Shown here: in pieces, positions 63,938-64,000 of the stretch
How the letters are laid out: every line of letters starts with the position of its first letter
Numbering within the stretch: the first letter of the stretch is position 1
Source: Gemmobacter caeni
Lineage (GTDB): Bacteria > Pseudomonadota > Alphaproteobacteria > Rhodobacterales > Rhodobacteraceae
Assembly: GCF_003054195.1 (NCBI RefSeq)
Contig: NZ_QBKP01000006.1
Span: forward strand, 218,929-282,928
Reading direction: 5' to 3'
DNA length: 64,000 nucleotides
Notes under the pieces: model-generated
What the model was told of the DNA's origin: nothing
The model's input: only the letters and a program-made list of their open reading frames with translations
The model's database searches: none
Translations under genes and position numbers: made by a program

Positions 63938-64000
63938 CTCATGAATCCAGCGTGGTAGCTGGGGTGCATGAGCAGACCTACATCCCCGACCTACAAGACC
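63904..64000 (+). mobile_element. IS5-family insertion sequence, left end (runs off window)
   Basis: The sequence GGGGCTCTGTTGCACAAA at 63904 looks like the terminal inverted repeat of IS5/IS427-type elements, directly abutting the interrupted ATPase gene at ATTA. A transposase start follows within 65 bases. The right end is beyond the window, so the target duplication cannot be checked. Confidence 0.75.
63968..64000 (+). CDS. IS5-family transposase, first 11 codons
   Basis: Starting at ATG 63968 the frame reads MSRPTSPTYKT, which I recognise as the beginning of IS5-family transposases common in Paracoccus/Rhodobacter genomes. It is too short to say more. Confidence 0.65.
   Translation, partial: MSRPTSPTYKT

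Overview
The window is GC-rich, densely coding bacterial DNA. The gene content (overlapping ATGA/GTGA operons, an accD-folC pair, Hint-domain secreted proteins, many Liv-type transporters) and the intergenic repeat unit containing GGATATTT..CCAAGATGAA suggest an alphaproteobacterium of the Rhodobacterales (Rhodobacter/Paracoccus relatives). The genus cannot be fixed from the sequence alone. No rRNA, complete tRNA or CRISPR array was seen.

Region 1 (1-15551) is a catabolic supercluster, almost all on the minus strand. In transcription order it encodes a FAD subunit, a fused FeS/molybdopterin hydroxylase, a 6-hydroxynicotinate-reductase-like Fe-S protein, a UPF0280 (ApbE-like fold) protein, a DUF1185 protein, a polytopic membrane protein, a five-gene branched-chain-amino-acid-type ABC importer, and the HyuA/HyuB ATP-dependent lactam hydrolase pair. 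A MarR regulator is divergent, and TTTG-N-CAAA palindromes lie at both putative promoters. The set reads as uptake, hydroxylation, reductive dearomatisation and lactam opening of an N-heterocyclic compound.

Region 2 (15535-44802) is mostly core and housekeeping chromosome: an SDR-type epimerase, AMP nucleosidase, HU protein, EamA transporters, GST, a WYL regulator, chorismate synthase, an OmpA-family protein, CinA-type protein, methionine aminopeptidase, MsrB, AccD, FolC, PaaI-type thioesterase, S-formylglutathione hydrolase, an ornithine cyclodeaminase-like enzyme, DapE, two adjacent Hint-domain proteins, an iodotyrosine-deiodinase-like nitroreductase, RNase R and an MltB-type transglycosylase. 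Two kinds of repeats decorate the gene borders: paired AT-rich hairpins, and a composite unit of a GC hairpin followed by GGATATTT.

Region 3 (44927-58544) is a second Liv-type ABC operon flanked by two acyl-CoA-ligase-type enzymes. Divergent from it are a PAS hybrid histidine kinase and an OmpR-type regulator, followed by a SulP anion transporter. The arrangement suggests uptake and CoA activation of a carboxylic acid under two-component control.

Region 4 (58750-64000, continuing past the window) is a mobile island. It starts with a 3' fragment of tRNA-Arg(ACG) next to a tyrosine integrase. It then carries small membrane proteins, a broken replication-type gene, a repeat-rich origin-like AT-rich stretch, and an AAA ATPase gene cut at its 5' end by an IS5-family element that runs off the window.
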